Positions 8,312 to 15,822 of a stretch of 64,000 nucleotides of DNA are shown piece by piece. The stretch is from Steroidobacteraceae bacterium. GTDB lineage: Bacteria > Pseudomonadota > Gammaproteobacteria > Steroidobacterales > Steroidobacteraceae. The notes under the pieces were generated by a model that was not told where the DNA came from, searched no databases, and saw nothing but the letters and a program-made list of their open reading frames with translations. Location of the stretch: NCBI GenBank assembly GCA_019187495.1, contig JABAQN010000001.1, positions 16,437-80,436 of the forward strand, read 5' to 3'. Every line of letters begins with the position of its first letter. Position 1 is the stretch's first letter. The position numbers and the translations under genes were made by a program.

Positions 8312-8853
8312 TGGGCGGGATTCGCAGCGTGTGCGTCTATTGTGGTTCGCGGAAGGGCGCGTCGCCCGATTTCGCGGCGGCGGCCGCCGCGCTCGGTACC
8401 GCACTCGCACAGGAGGGGCTCACCCTCGTTTATGGCGGCGGCAGCGTCGGGCTCATGGGCGTGCTCGCCGACGCCGCAATCGCGGCGGGCGGGCGTGTCG
8501 TCGGCGTGATCCCGCGGATCCTGATGGAGCGCGAACTCGCGCACCGCGGGCTCGCGGAACTCGTCGTGACGGAGTCGATGCAGGAGCGCAAGGCGAAGAT
8601 GGCCGAACTCTCCGACGCCTTCATCGCGCTGCCGGGCGGAATCGGCACGCTCGATGAACTGTTCGAGATGTGGACCTGGGCGCAGCTCGGGCTGCACGAG
8701 AAGCCCTGCGCGATGGTCAACACGGCCGGCTACTACGACCCGCTGGTCGCGTTTCTCGACGGGGCGGTGAGGGCGGGGTTTCTCCGCCCGGAAGTCCGGT
8801 CGAAACTGCGTGTCTTCGTCGAGCCCGGGGCCGTGTCGGAATTCTTTACATAG
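8311..8853 (+). CDS. LOG family protein (cytokinin riboside 5'-monophosphate phosphoribohydrolase)
   Basis: A 180-residue lysine-decarboxylase-like/LOG protein (TIGR00730). It has SVCVYCGSRKGASPDF at the N-terminus, the nucleotide-binding YGGGSVGLMGVLADA, and the signature PGGIGTLDELFEMWTW; the QERKAKM segment before it is also typical. Family enzymes hydrolyse the N-glycosidic bond of nucleoside 5'-monophosphates. Cytokinin activation is established for plant and some bacterial members, while the physiological substrate in gammaproteobacteria is unclear. The gene overlaps the tadA stop by one base. A second, more distant LOG paralogue lies at 18442-19227. Confidence 0.9.
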   Translation: MGGIRSVCVYCGSRKGASPDFAAAAAALGTALAQEGLTLVYGGGSVGLMGVLADAAIAAGGRVVGVIPRILMERELAHRGLAELVVTESMQERKAKMAELSDAFIALPGGIGTLDELFEMWTWAQLGLHEKPCAMVNTAGYYDPLVAFLDGAVRAGFLRPEVRSKLRVFVEPGAVSEFFT

Positions 8854-8913
8854 CATCAGGGCGGCTGCGGTCGGCGGCTCGTAAGCTATTGATTGTCAGT
8901 GACTTTACTCGTA

Positions 8914-8929
8914 TGGCCCGGAACTTGCT
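8914..8929 (+). promoter_or_regulatory. Sigma-54 (-24/-12) promoter for the PEP-CTERM gene
   Basis: The sequence TGGCCCGGAACTTGCT matches the RpoN consensus TGGCACG-N4-TTGCW at all but one of the defined bases, with the exact GG-N10-GC spacing. Transcription would start about 12 bases downstream, near 8940, leaving about a 40-base leader before the ATG at 8981. PEP-CTERM genes are known to be preceded often by sigma-54 sites controlled by the PrsK/PrsR two-component system. An enhancer site for such a regulator should lie upstream; I cannot identify it with confidence. Confidence 0.8.
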
Positions 8930-8980
8930 CCTCTTGACGCGCAGTACCGCACAGATCGACCGCCAGGGGATCAGAACAAA

Positions 8981-9469
8981 ATGACCAGGAAATTCCGACT
9001 CGCATTTGCCGTCCTCGCGATCGCCGCTTCGGGCGCCGCGAATGCCGATTACATCGACCTCGGCACCGTCACGGCGCCTGAGACCGTGCATTTCGGCAAC
9101 TCGTGGAGTGTGGCGCCGCTCGCGTTCGCAGACGAGTTCGCGTTCACGCTGACCAACGGCGCGGACGTGTACGGCATGGTCGTGGAGCGCGACTGGAGGT
9201 GGGGTAATACTGAGGTGTTGCTGCTCGCGGTCGCCTCGGGTAACTACCTGGAATTCAGTGTGACGCCGGATTCGTTCTCGTTCTCGGGCCTGACCGCCGG
9301 CGCGTATTCGCTGTTCGTGTCGGGCGCGGCGATCGGTTTCGGCACCGGTTACCGCGGCACCATGGATTTTGTCGCCCAGGCAACCCGTGTGCCCGAGCCG
9401 AGCACTCTCGCTCTGCTGGGCCTCGGCCTTCTCGGCCTCGCGTTCGCGCGCCGTCGCACGAGCGCCTGA
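8981..9469 (+). CDS. PEP-CTERM sorting-domain protein
   Basis: A 162-residue secreted protein. It has an N-terminal signal peptide (MTRKFRLAFAVLAIAASGAANA, cleavage likely after ANA) and a beta-rich Ser/Thr/Gly-rich body of about 110 residues. The C-terminal sorting signal has three parts: the VPEPST motif, a hydrophobic helix (LALLGLGLLGLAFA) and a basic tail RRRTSA. Exosortase (EpsH/XrtA family) is expected to cleave at the PEP motif during export, usually alongside exopolysaccharide production. The body resembles no domain I recognise, though FADEFAFTL echoes the short FxDxF-type beta sandwich common in these proteins. The exosortase gene is not in the window. A sigma-54 promoter precedes the gene. 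Confidence 0.92.
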   Translation: MTRKFRLAFAVLAIAASGAANADYIDLGTVTAPETVHFGNSWSVAPLAFADEFAFTLTNGADVYGMVVERDWRWGNTEVLLLAVASGNYLEFSVTPDSFSFSGLTAGAYSLFVSGAAIGFGTGYRGTMDFVAQATRVPEPSTLALLGLGLLGLAFARRRTSA

Positions 9470-9490
9470 TCGATCTCCTCACCTCGCTGC

Positions 9491-10927
9491 TCACTGCACC
9501 GCGACGTCCGTCGCGGTTGTGGTGGGCAGCAGCTCGTTTTCCGCCTGCAGCACCGTCTCGATCGACGGCAGCGTCTGCCACTCGAGCACGCTGAAGTACT
9601 GCCGTACCCGGCGTTCGAACTGCACCGGCTCCCAACCACGGGCATAGCCACGCTTTACCTGCAGGTACCAGCCCTCCTGTGCCAGCAATGGCAGGTTCTC
9701 GCGGACATCCGCCCAGCGATCCGGGTTGCCGCCGCGCGTCTGCGTGAGCACCCGCGCGTCCTCGAGATGGCCGTAACCGATGTTGTAGGCCGCGAGCGCC
9801 ATCGACATGCGATCCGGTTCCGGAATGCGTGCCGGGACCTTGTCGCGCACCTCGATGAAGTACCGCGCCCCGCCCCGGATGTTCTCGCGCGGATCGAACG
9901 GATCCTCGACGCCGACGGAGGCGGCCGTATCCGGCATCAGCATCATCACGCCGAGCGCCCCGTTCGGTGAGCGAGCGTCCCGGTCCCATTGCGATTCCTG
10001 GTAGCCGATCGCGGCGATGAGCCGCCAGTCGAGCCTGGTCTCGCGCGCGGCTTCCTCGAACCACGGCCGCAGCAGCGGCAGCCGCGTTTCGATGTGCGAC
10101 CGGAGGCTGCGGGCCATCTCGAGCTGCATGCGCGGCGACCTTTCCACCGGTGCGACGGCCGCTGCCGCGACCTGTTGCCTCGCGGCGTCGGAGCCGAGGA
10201 ACGCGTCGATGGCGGCGCGCAGCGCATTCGAGCGGCGGCGCACCATCCACTGGACGGGCCGCGTGTGCTCGAGTTCGAAGGCCGAGAGGATCTCCGGATA
10301 GGCCTGCTGGATGAAGCCGAAGGCCGGTGCATCGACGATCGTGATGTCCGCTTCGCCTGCGGCGATGACGTCGAGCGGGCGATTGCGCGCACTCGCGGCG
10401 AGCTCCTGCCATTTCAAGCCATGGCCGAGGTGATCGCGCAGCGTCGCGAGCTCGTCGGCCTGCGGGCTGTCGGCGCGCACCACGATACGGCGGTGGATGA
10501 GCGCACCCGTGTTCCTCGGCCGCAACGTGCCGCGGGTGAATACCACGAGTTGCGCGATCTGGTCATAGGTGCGGGATGGCAACGCGAACGTCCGCCAGTG
10601 GCCGCGATAGGTGACCTGTGCCGCCGCGATGTCGGCCTCCCCGGTGCGAAGTGCCTCCTGGACCTGCCGTTCGTTCTCGTAGGGCCGCATCGTGAGCCGC
10701 ACGCCGAGCCTGCCGGCGAACCCGCTTGCGAGCCGGTATTCGAGGCCTTCCGGCCCTTGCGCGCCCTGGTAGAAGGTCGTGGGCAGGTTCAGTGTCGCGA
10801 CGCGCAGCTCGCCGCGCGCGCGGATCTGCCCGAGAGTCGAGGGCGGGGCGGTACATTGCGCGAGCCCCGCGGTGGTGGCCAGCACAGTGAGGACCCGCCA
10901 GCGCCACGGGCCGTCGACGTGGCGCAT
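9491..10927 (-). CDS. mltF: Membrane-bound lytic murein transglycosylase F
   Basis: A 478-residue lipoprotein with the MltF architecture. The lipobox is LAQC near residue 25. A periplasmic solute-binding (SBP_bac_3) module follows at about residues 30-270 (RARGELRVATLNLPTTFYQG). The lysozyme-like SLT domain spans about 285-430. The catalytic Glu is E311 in IGYQESQWD, followed by NGALGVMMLMPDTA and AAYNIGYGHLEDA. It cleaves peptidoglycan glycan strands, producing 1,6-anhydro ends, from the inner face of the outer membrane. Length is close to E. coli MltF (518). It is convergent with the PEP-CTERM gene and divergent from tRNA-Ser. Confidence 0.95.
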   Translation of the reverse strand: MRHVDGPWRWRVLTVLATTAGLAQCTAPPSTLGQIRARGELRVATLNLPTTFYQGAQGPEGLEYRLASGFAGRLGVRLTMRPYENERQVQEALRTGEADIAAAQVTYRGHWRTFALPSRTYDQIAQLVVFTRGTLRPRNTGALIHRRIVVRADSPQADELATLRDHLGHGLKWQELAASARNRPLDVIAAGEADITIVDAPAFGFIQQAYPEILSAFELEHTRPVQWMVRRRSNALRAAIDAFLGSDAARQQVAAAAVAPVERSPRMQLEMARSLRSHIETRLPLLRPWFEEAARETRLDWRLIAAIGYQESQWDRDARSPNGALGVMMLMPDTAASVGVEDPFDPRENIRGGARYFIEVRDKVPARIPEPDRMSMALAAYNIGYGHLEDARVLTQTRGGNPDRWADVRENLPLLAQEGWYLQVKRGYARGWEPVQFERRVRQYFSVLEWQTLPSIETVLQAENELLPTTTATDVAVQ

Positions 10928-10956
10928 CGAGCCACCTCTCGCAGGAAGACTTCCGT

Positions 10957-10962
10957 TAGAAT
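10957..10962 (+). promoter_or_regulatory. Possible -10 element for tRNA-Ser
   Basis: TAGAAT lies 35 bases before the mature 5' end of tRNA-Ser. It matches five of six consensus positions, but no good -35 hexamer is visible at 16-18 bases upstream. The mltF gene starts at 10927 in the opposite direction, so this gap must carry both promoters. Confidence 0.4.
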
Positions 10963-10996
10963 ACCAAGCTTGGCCGGACCGCCACCGGCCAATCCC

Positions 10997-11089
10997 GGAG
11001 AGGTACCGAAGTGGTCATAACGGCGCCGACTCGAAATCGGATGGTCGGTTAATCCCGGCACGTGGGTTCGAATCCCACCCTCTCCGCCA
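10997..11089 (+). tRNA. tRNA-Ser (CGA)
   Basis: A class II tRNA of 93 bases including an encoded CCA end. The acceptor stem GGAGAGG (10997-11003) pairs with CCTCTCC (11079-11085), and the discriminator base is G. The anticodon loop is CTCGAAA with anticodon CGA, reading UCG codons. A long variable arm follows, and the T arm GTGGG-TTCGAAT-CCCAC is perfect. The top of the anticodon stem has one G-A mismatch. UCG is expected to be a frequent serine codon in this GC-rich genome. A VapBC-type module begins 73 bp downstream. Confidence 0.95.
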
Positions 11090-11161
11090 ATTCTGAATCC
11101 AGCCGGGCTCGGCCCCGCATCCGCGGTTGCGCGCCGGCACAAGTGCATGCAAAATGCCTGC

Positions 11162-11398
11162 ATGGCTGTTCATATCACGATTCGCAATGTTCCAAACGCG
11201 GTCCGTGACGAACTTGCTGCTCGCGCGGCTCTGCAGGGCAGGTCCATGCAGGAGTTCCTGCGGGCGGAGTTGCAGCGACTGGCCAGCCGGCCTTCGGTCG
11301 ACGCCTGGTTGGAACGCGTTCGCAACCGTAAACGCGTCGCGCGAACCCAGGTTTCCACCCGCGATATTCTGGACGCGCGCGATAGCGACCGGCGTTGA
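11162..11398 (+). CDS. VapB/FitA-type ribbon-helix-helix antitoxin
   Basis: A 78-residue protein starting MAVHITIRNVPNAVRDELAARAALQ. The N-terminal beta strand (VHITIRNVP) followed by two helices is the ribbon-helix-helix DNA-binding fold of FitA-like antitoxins. The C-terminal region (RKRVARTQVSTRDILDARDSDRR) would wrap the toxin. The stop overlaps the TTG start of the PIN toxin by four bases (TTGA), the usual coupling in these modules. An in-frame ATG at 11147 is possible, but the family N-terminus fits 11162. It should repress its own operon. Confidence 0.85.
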   Translation: MAVHITIRNVPNAVRDELAARAALQGRSMQEFLRAELQRLASRPSVDAWLERVRNRKRVARTQVSTRDILDARDSDRR

Positions 11399-11787
11399 GC
11401 GCAGTCGTCGACGCCTCGGTGGTGGTCGCCGCGCTGGTTGATGGTGGCCCACGCGGAGAATGGGCGGAGTCAGTCCTCGAATCCCCGACCCTGTACGCAC
11501 CCGAACTGGTTCGGGTCGAAGCGACCAATACCCTGCGACGACTGGAGTTCGCGGGCCGGATTGCGACATCGGACGCGAACGCTGCCTACGAGGATCTGCT
11601 GCGGCTGAATCTCGAGCTGCTGCCCTTCGATCCTTTCGCGCAGCGGGTCTGGGAGTTGCGCCGTACCGTCACGAGCTACGATGCGTGGTACGTGGCTGTC
11701 GCCGAGGCGCTGCAGTTGCCGCTCGCGACCCTGGATGCGCGACTCACGGCGGCCAGCGGGCCGCGTTGCCGATTTCTCACTCGCTGA
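11395..11787 (+). CDS. VapC-type PIN-domain toxin
   Basis: A 130-residue PIN-domain ribonuclease. The acidic metal-binding residues are visible: Asp in SAVVDASVVVAAL, Glu in VRVEATNTLRR, and two Asp in SYDAWYVAVAEALQLPLATLDARL. VapC toxins cut tRNA or rRNA and are neutralised by the neighbouring antitoxin. The start is TTG, overlapping the antitoxin stop. The module sits just after tRNA-Ser and runs convergent to kch. There are no integrase or direct-repeat remnants that I can see, so a mobile origin is only a suspicion. Confidence 0.88.
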   Translation: MSAVVDASVVVAALVDGGPRGEWAESVLESPTLYAPELVRVEATNTLRRLEFAGRIATSDANAAYEDLLRLNLELLPFDPFAQRVWELRRTVTSYDAWYVAVAEALQLPLATLDARLTAASGPRCRFLTR

Positions 11788-11808
11788 CGGGTGCCGCACG
11801 AGGGAACT

Positions 11809-13074
11809 TCAATCCGCGCGCCCCCGGGTGTCGAGATGCAGGAGCTGCTTCATCAGCTTGTCGCTGTCGACCTGCTCGCCCGTCAGCGCCATCGCGAGCA
11901 GTTCGCCACCCAGGATCTGCGGCGCGATAATGAGGTCGGGGTGGACCCGCTTCATGCGCGCGAGATTGCCCGCGTCGTTGGCGACGGTGACGGTCTTGAC
12001 GTTGCCCGCCATTTCCTTGACCGCGAGCACGACGAAGGCATTCTCGGAGTCGTCATCGCCGAGCGCCAGCACCGCGATGGCGTCGGCGACTCCCGCCTTT
12101 TCCAGGGTTTGCGCGCTGCAGGGATCGCCGACCACGAAATCGAGGGCGCCAGCGTCTTCGTCCGGCGCACGGTCAAGGATGAAGGTGACCTTCTGGTTGC
12201 GGCTCGCCAGCTCCCGGTGGCTGTTCTCGGCGAGTGCGGTGCTTCCGATGACGACATAGTGGTTGGTGCGTTCCATTCTGCTTCCTTCCCTCGCCCGAAC
12301 CAGCGATTCCATGCGGCGGTTGATCAGCGGCACCAGCAACGTGCTGAGCGATGTGGCGAACAGCGTGATTCCGATGGCGATGACACTGACGACGAACAGC
12401 ATCGCCGCCGGTGTCGCCGGATGGATGTCGCCGTAGCCGACCGTCGCGATCGTGACCATCGCGAAGTAGAACGCGGTGACGAAGTCGGTGATCGGCGGTG
12501 AAAACTGCGCGCCCATCGCATAAGTGCCGAGTACCGCATAGCTGAGCGCCGCGAGGATGCTGACGACGGCGAACAGCGAAGCCGCAGCCAGGCTGCTGCG
12601 GCGGAACTGGTTGTAGCCGAGCAGCAAGGCCGCGAGCAGCAAGATGTCATAGGTGAAAAGTGCCCAGTAGACCCCGCTGTCCCGACCGAAGGCGAGCAGC
12701 AGCAGGCTGGCGGAGGCGAGCAGCAACGTAATCACCCACGCGAGCCGCGATCGCATCAGCAACCCGACCGACATGATGAGCAGCAGCAGCCCTGCCACCG
12801 CCTGCGGCGTGTAGCGGATGCCCGAGCGAAGGAGATTCTCTATTTCGACGAGCAGGTCGTCCGGGCTCAGGCCGAGAAGCCGGCCGGCGACGGGCGTGAG
12901 TTCGAGGATGCCGAAGATCGCGACCGCGACGAACAGCGGCACGTGCGGAAACCAGTAACGGAGGAGGAGGATGCGATCGAGCGCTTTCCATGCGCGGCGC
13001 AGGCGCGGTCGCAGCCCGACCCCCAGTTGACTCGAAAGATCGCCGAGCTCCACGCGCTGCGCGCCTCCGGGCAT
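11809..13074 (-). CDS. kch: Voltage-gated potassium channel family protein Kch
   Basis: A 421-residue inner-membrane channel, close in length to E. coli Kch (417). The N-terminal half has about six hydrophobic segments. The pore helix and selectivity filter FYFAMVTIATVGYGDIHP follow, then a last membrane helix. From about residue 270 there is a cytoplasmic RCK/TrkA-N domain (NHYVVIGSTALAENSHREL), with NAFVVLAVKEM and VHPDLIIAPQILGGELLA as in E. coli Kch. It should conduct K+ under control of the ligand-binding RCK domain. The gene follows the HutX-like gene on the same strand with a 79-bp gap, probably as its own unit. Confidence 0.92.
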   Translation of the reverse strand: MPGGAQRVELGDLSSQLGVGLRPRLRRAWKALDRILLLRYWFPHVPLFVAVAIFGILELTPVAGRLLGLSPDDLLVEIENLLRSGIRYTPQAVAGLLLLIMSVGLLMRSRLAWVITLLLASASLLLLAFGRDSGVYWALFTYDILLLAALLLGYNQFRRSSLAAASLFAVVSILAALSYAVLGTYAMGAQFSPPITDFVTAFYFAMVTIATVGYGDIHPATPAAMLFVVSVIAIGITLFATSLSTLLVPLINRRMESLVRAREGSRMERTNHYVVIGSTALAENSHRELASRNQKVTFILDRAPDEDAGALDFVVGDPCSAQTLEKAGVADAIAVLALGDDDSENAFVVLAVKEMAGNVKTVTVANDAGNLARMKRVHPDLIIAPQILGGELLAMALTGEQVDSDKLMKQLLHLDTRGRAD

Positions 13075-13153
13075 GAACGTCCTCGACCGGACGATGCCGG
13101 GGCGGCCCGTCCCACCGCCACCTTACGGATGACGTCGCAGGGATGCCAGCCCG

Positions 13154-13780
13154 CTATTCGCGCGGGCAGACCGGCGTCTTCGAACGCACGAGTTCGAACA
13201 GCGCATCGAAGGTCGCAAGATCTGCAGTCGTCGGTGGCGGACCATCGCCACCGATGAACGCCCCGAACACCGAGGCGCCGCTCGCGTCATAGACGAGGAT
13301 GCCGCGTGGGGCGGCTTGCCCGGGGTTCTTCGCGGTGAGCTTCAGCGCGTAGACCGACGCGTACAGGTCGGGGCGCAGGTGGCCGCGCAGCGGCTGCGAG
13401 TACTCGATGTTGAAGTACCGGCTCGTCTTCGAGGGCGTGCCCCGGCCCGCCTTGCTGCGGATCTCGAATACATTCGGCCCTTTCATCACGAGGAAGGTGA
13501 GTTCGCTGAATTCCCCGAGCTTCGCCCAGATCGCGGCGAAGTCCGGGCCCGGGGCGGAAGCGGCGGCATCGGCGCCGAGCGCGCTCACCACCGTGGCTTC
13601 GGGGAGATCGAGCCGCGCTGCCGCAACCGGCGGCAGCGTGCCGGGGTTCGCGGCAAGAAAGTCCGTGATCGTCTTCGTCTGCGCGGGCGTGGCGCAGAAG
13701 GTGTCCGCGAGCGCAGGCGCGCCGAAGCCCGCATACGAGGCGATGGCGATGGCAAGAGCGGCGCGCGCGGCGTTCGGCAT
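13154..13780 (-). CDS. Secreted HutX/ChuX-like haem-binding family protein
   Basis: A 208-residue protein with an N-terminal signal peptide (AALAIAIASYAGFGAPALA, cleavage after ALA). The remainder follows the HutX/ChuX pattern: FLAANPGTLPPVAAARL, then a DFAAIWAKLGEFSELTFLV strand-helix, YFNIEYSQPLRGHLRPDLY, ILVYDASGASVFGAFIGGDG, and a C-terminal helix TFDALFELV. Known HutX/ChuX proteins are cytosolic haem carriers of about 165 residues, so export is unusual. Two Cys sit at the very ends of the mature chain (TFCATP and TPVCPRE) and could form a disulfide, consistent with the periplasm. It starts 4 bp after the nitrilase stop and is last in the fdxA operon. The family call is from motif layout, not a search. 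Confidence 0.7.
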   Translation of the reverse strand: MPNAARAALAIAIASYAGFGAPALADTFCATPAQTKTITDFLAANPGTLPPVAAARLDLPEATVVSALGADAAASAPGPDFAAIWAKLGEFSELTFLVMKGPNVFEIRSKAGRGTPSKTSRYFNIEYSQPLRGHLRPDLYASVYALKLTAKNPGQAAPRGILVYDASGASVFGAFIGGDGPPPTTADLATFDALFELVRSKTPVCPRE

Positions 13781-13784
13781 CGGG

Positions 13785-14828
13785 TCAATCCTGCTTCCAG
13801 AGACTGCGGTCGGCGAGATAGCGCGCGGCGTCGCGGCCGTCGGTTGGCTGGTAATGCGTGTAGAGGTTCGGCGGGAAGGTCTCCACGTAGTTCGCGTAGA
13901 GATCCCGGTACAGCGACGGGTGGATGTTCGGCAGGCGCCGCTTGTCGCGAAATGCGCGGATCGGAATGCGCGCGAGCACCGGCCCTTCGTTCGCCGAGTT
14001 CGCCTTCGCGATGAGCGCGCCGTCGGGCCCGTAGATCGCGCTGCCGCCCGAGCTCATGTCGTCGAACGAGCCCGGATTGCCGGGCGAGATCGCGTTGTTC
14101 GCGATCGCCGTGTACATCTGGTTGTAGCGGGCGTTCGCGCGGATGTCGTATTCGTCGAAGCCGCCGGTTGCGGTTCGCAGCATGATCTCGCCGCCGCGCA
14201 GCGCGAACGCGCGGATGATTTCGGGCTCGAGCTGTGTCGAGGTGGTGCAGAGGTTGCCGATCGGTGTGCGGGTCACCGGCACGACCTCCTCGGCACCGTA
14301 CATCTCGATGTAACGGTCGAGCGCGTCGTAGATCGTGGTCGTGAAGATCTCGAACGCGCCGCCGAACAGGCCCTTGATGTTGCGGGCCTTCCAGTGCCGG
14401 CCGACGATCGCGCCCTCGCGATCGATGATCGTCGTGATCGAGAGGATATGGTTCGGCCAGGCCGGGTCGCGCACGTACGAGCCGAACACGACGTAACAGC
14501 CGTAGCGCTTCGCGCGCGCCGCGATCGCCTCCGTCTCCGGGCCCGGGATCTCGATCGCGACCTTCAGCAGGTCTTCGCGCCGCCAGCGCGCATCGAAGCC
14601 GGTCAGCGGGAACTCGTGGAACATCACGAGATCCTTCGGCCCGAGCCAGCCGTTGGCCGCATCGATGAGCCCGAGCATGTGCGCGAGGTTCTCGCCGAGG
14701 CTCGCGTCGCGGTTTTTCACGTCGACCGCGCGCACGCGCGACTGGACCACGCACAGCGAGATCTCGTCGCGCGCCAGCGGCACGGTGGCGTAGGGGGGCT
14801 GGCTCACCGCTGCACCTGTCTGGCCCAT
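13785..14828 (-). CDS. Nitrilase-superfamily amidase (AmiE-like length)
   Basis: A 347-residue carbon-nitrogen hydrolase. The catalytic triad is visible: Glu72 (VMFHEFPLTGF), Lys147 (RHWKARNIKG) and Cys194 (PIGNLCTTSTQLEPEIIRA). Length equals aliphatic amidase (about 346), but the lysine and cysteine loops differ from AmiE, so the substrate is open (amide, N-carbamoyl compound or nitrile). An insertion after Lys147 (about residues 150-185) is unlike typical small amidases. There is no signal peptide, so it is cytosolic. It lies 19 bp after the membrane-protein gene and 4 bp before the secreted HutX-like gene, in a four-gene operon begun by fdxA. Confidence 0.85.
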   Translation of the reverse strand: MGQTGAAVSQPPYATVPLARDEISLCVVQSRVRAVDVKNRDASLGENLAHMLGLIDAANGWLGPKDLVMFHEFPLTGFDARWRREDLLKVAIEIPGPETEAIAARAKRYGCYVVFGSYVRDPAWPNHILSITTIIDREGAIVGRHWKARNIKGLFGGAFEIFTTTIYDALDRYIEMYGAEEVVPVTRTPIGNLCTTSTQLEPEIIRAFALRGGEIMLRTATGGFDEYDIRANARYNQMYTAIANNAISPGNPGSFDDMSSGGSAIYGPDGALIAKANSANEGPVLARIPIRAFRDKRRLPNIHPSLYRDLYANYVETFPPNLYTHYQPTDGRDAARYLADRSLWKQD

Positions 14829-14847
14829 GCTGCCTCCAGGCCCGGTA

Positions 14848-15822
14848 TCAGGAGCGCGGATTGCGTGTCGTGTCCTTGCCCGAGGCCGCCTGCTGCTCGC
14901 GGGCCAGTTCCGCCTTCACGTGCGCCGGGGTGCGCACCGCGAGCCATGCCGCGATGACAAGCCCGCCGGTGAAGAGACTCATTTCGAGACCGTAATCCCA
15001 CGGATGCTCCCAGAACTCGGTGAACAGGTGCCAGCGCCCGGCGATCTCGACGGCGTTCCACGCGATGATCGCGGTCGGAATGCCGTAGCGGATCGCGGTC
15101 GTGACCTTCCAGAACTTCATCAGGCGCAGGAAAAGATACCCCGCCCAGATCACCATCAGGAAGAAGATCACGTAGGTCGCCGGGTGGTGGTCGCCCAGGA
15201 TGCTCTCGTCGTAGATGAACAGCAGCAGCAGGTAGCAGAACCAGATCACGTAGATGGTCTCGAGCGCGGTGATGCCGGCGAAATTGCGCTGGTGGCCCGG
15301 CGTCGGCTTGCCGGTCCGCATGTGCCCGTGGCGCTGGATCCACTGGAACATGTTGCACTTCGTCTCCTTGTTGAAGAGGAAGTAGATCATCGTCGAGAGC
15401 AGCACGCCGACCGAGGACATCATCACGAGGTACTCGGCCTTCGTCGCGATCTTGCCTGCCACGCGCGGATCCATCAGGTCCGGCACGCCGAGCGTGTGCG
15501 CCGACCAGACGAACGAGAACTCGACCCATCCCGTCCAGAGGAAAGTGCCGGCCCAGAAGCCGAGCCAGGTGGCGGAAACCTCGTTCGCCTTGCGCATGCC
15601 GATCAGCAGCAGCACTGCGCCGAAGAGGCCCATCGCAAAGGCCGATTCGTACACATACTGTTCGCCGAATATGTCTTCCATCAGGATCATCACCGTGTGG
15701 CCGAGCGCCTGCACGACGAACACGATCAGGAAGGCGAGGAGTCCGATGTAGGGTGGCCGGTACAGCAGCTTCTTCAGCCTGCCCGGCGGCGCTGGGGCGG
15801 CTTCGTTCGACACGGCGTTCAT
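14848..15822 (-). CDS. Polytopic membrane protein of unknown family
   Basis: A 324-residue protein with about eight hydrophobic segments from residue 24 to 296. Polar residues sit in or at the edge of the membrane: H42, E49/D50, E101, H109, E188, D205/E206, H212/H213, E259, H265, E269, H273 and E280. Such His/carboxylate sets can bind metal or haem or carry protons. A Cys- and His-containing cytosolic loop (KCNMFQWIQRHGHMR) lies mid-protein. I do not recognise the family. The start at 15822 was chosen for its ATGA overlap with the fdxA stop and a GGAGAGAAG ribosome site; an in-frame start at 15876 lies inside fdxA. Coupling to a ferredoxin suggests a redox role, by inference only. Confidence 0.8.
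   Translation of the reverse strand: MNAVSNEAAPAPPGRLKKLLYRPPYIGLLAFLIVFVVQALGHTVMILMEDIFGEQYVYESAFAMGLFGAVLLLIGMRKANEVSATWLGFWAGTFLWTGWVEFSFVWSAHTLGVPDLMDPRVAGKIATKAEYLVMMSSVGVLLSTMIYFLFNKETKCNMFQWIQRHGHMRTGKPTPGHQRNFAGITALETIYVIWFCYLLLLFIYDESILGDHHPATYVIFFLMVIWAGYLFLRLMKFWKVTTAIRYGIPTAIIAWNAVEIAGRWHLFTEFWEHPWDYGLEMSLFTGGLVIAAWLAVRTPAHVKAELAREQQAASGKDTTRNPRS

Noticed and set aside
9498..9517. Inverted repeat ACCGCGACG-TC-CGTCGCGGT near the convergent ends of the PEP-CTERM gene and mltF, as a terminator
   Set aside because: It lies inside the last mltF codons, has a two-base loop and no following T run. In such GC-rich DNA short palindromes are common, so it was not listed as a terminator.
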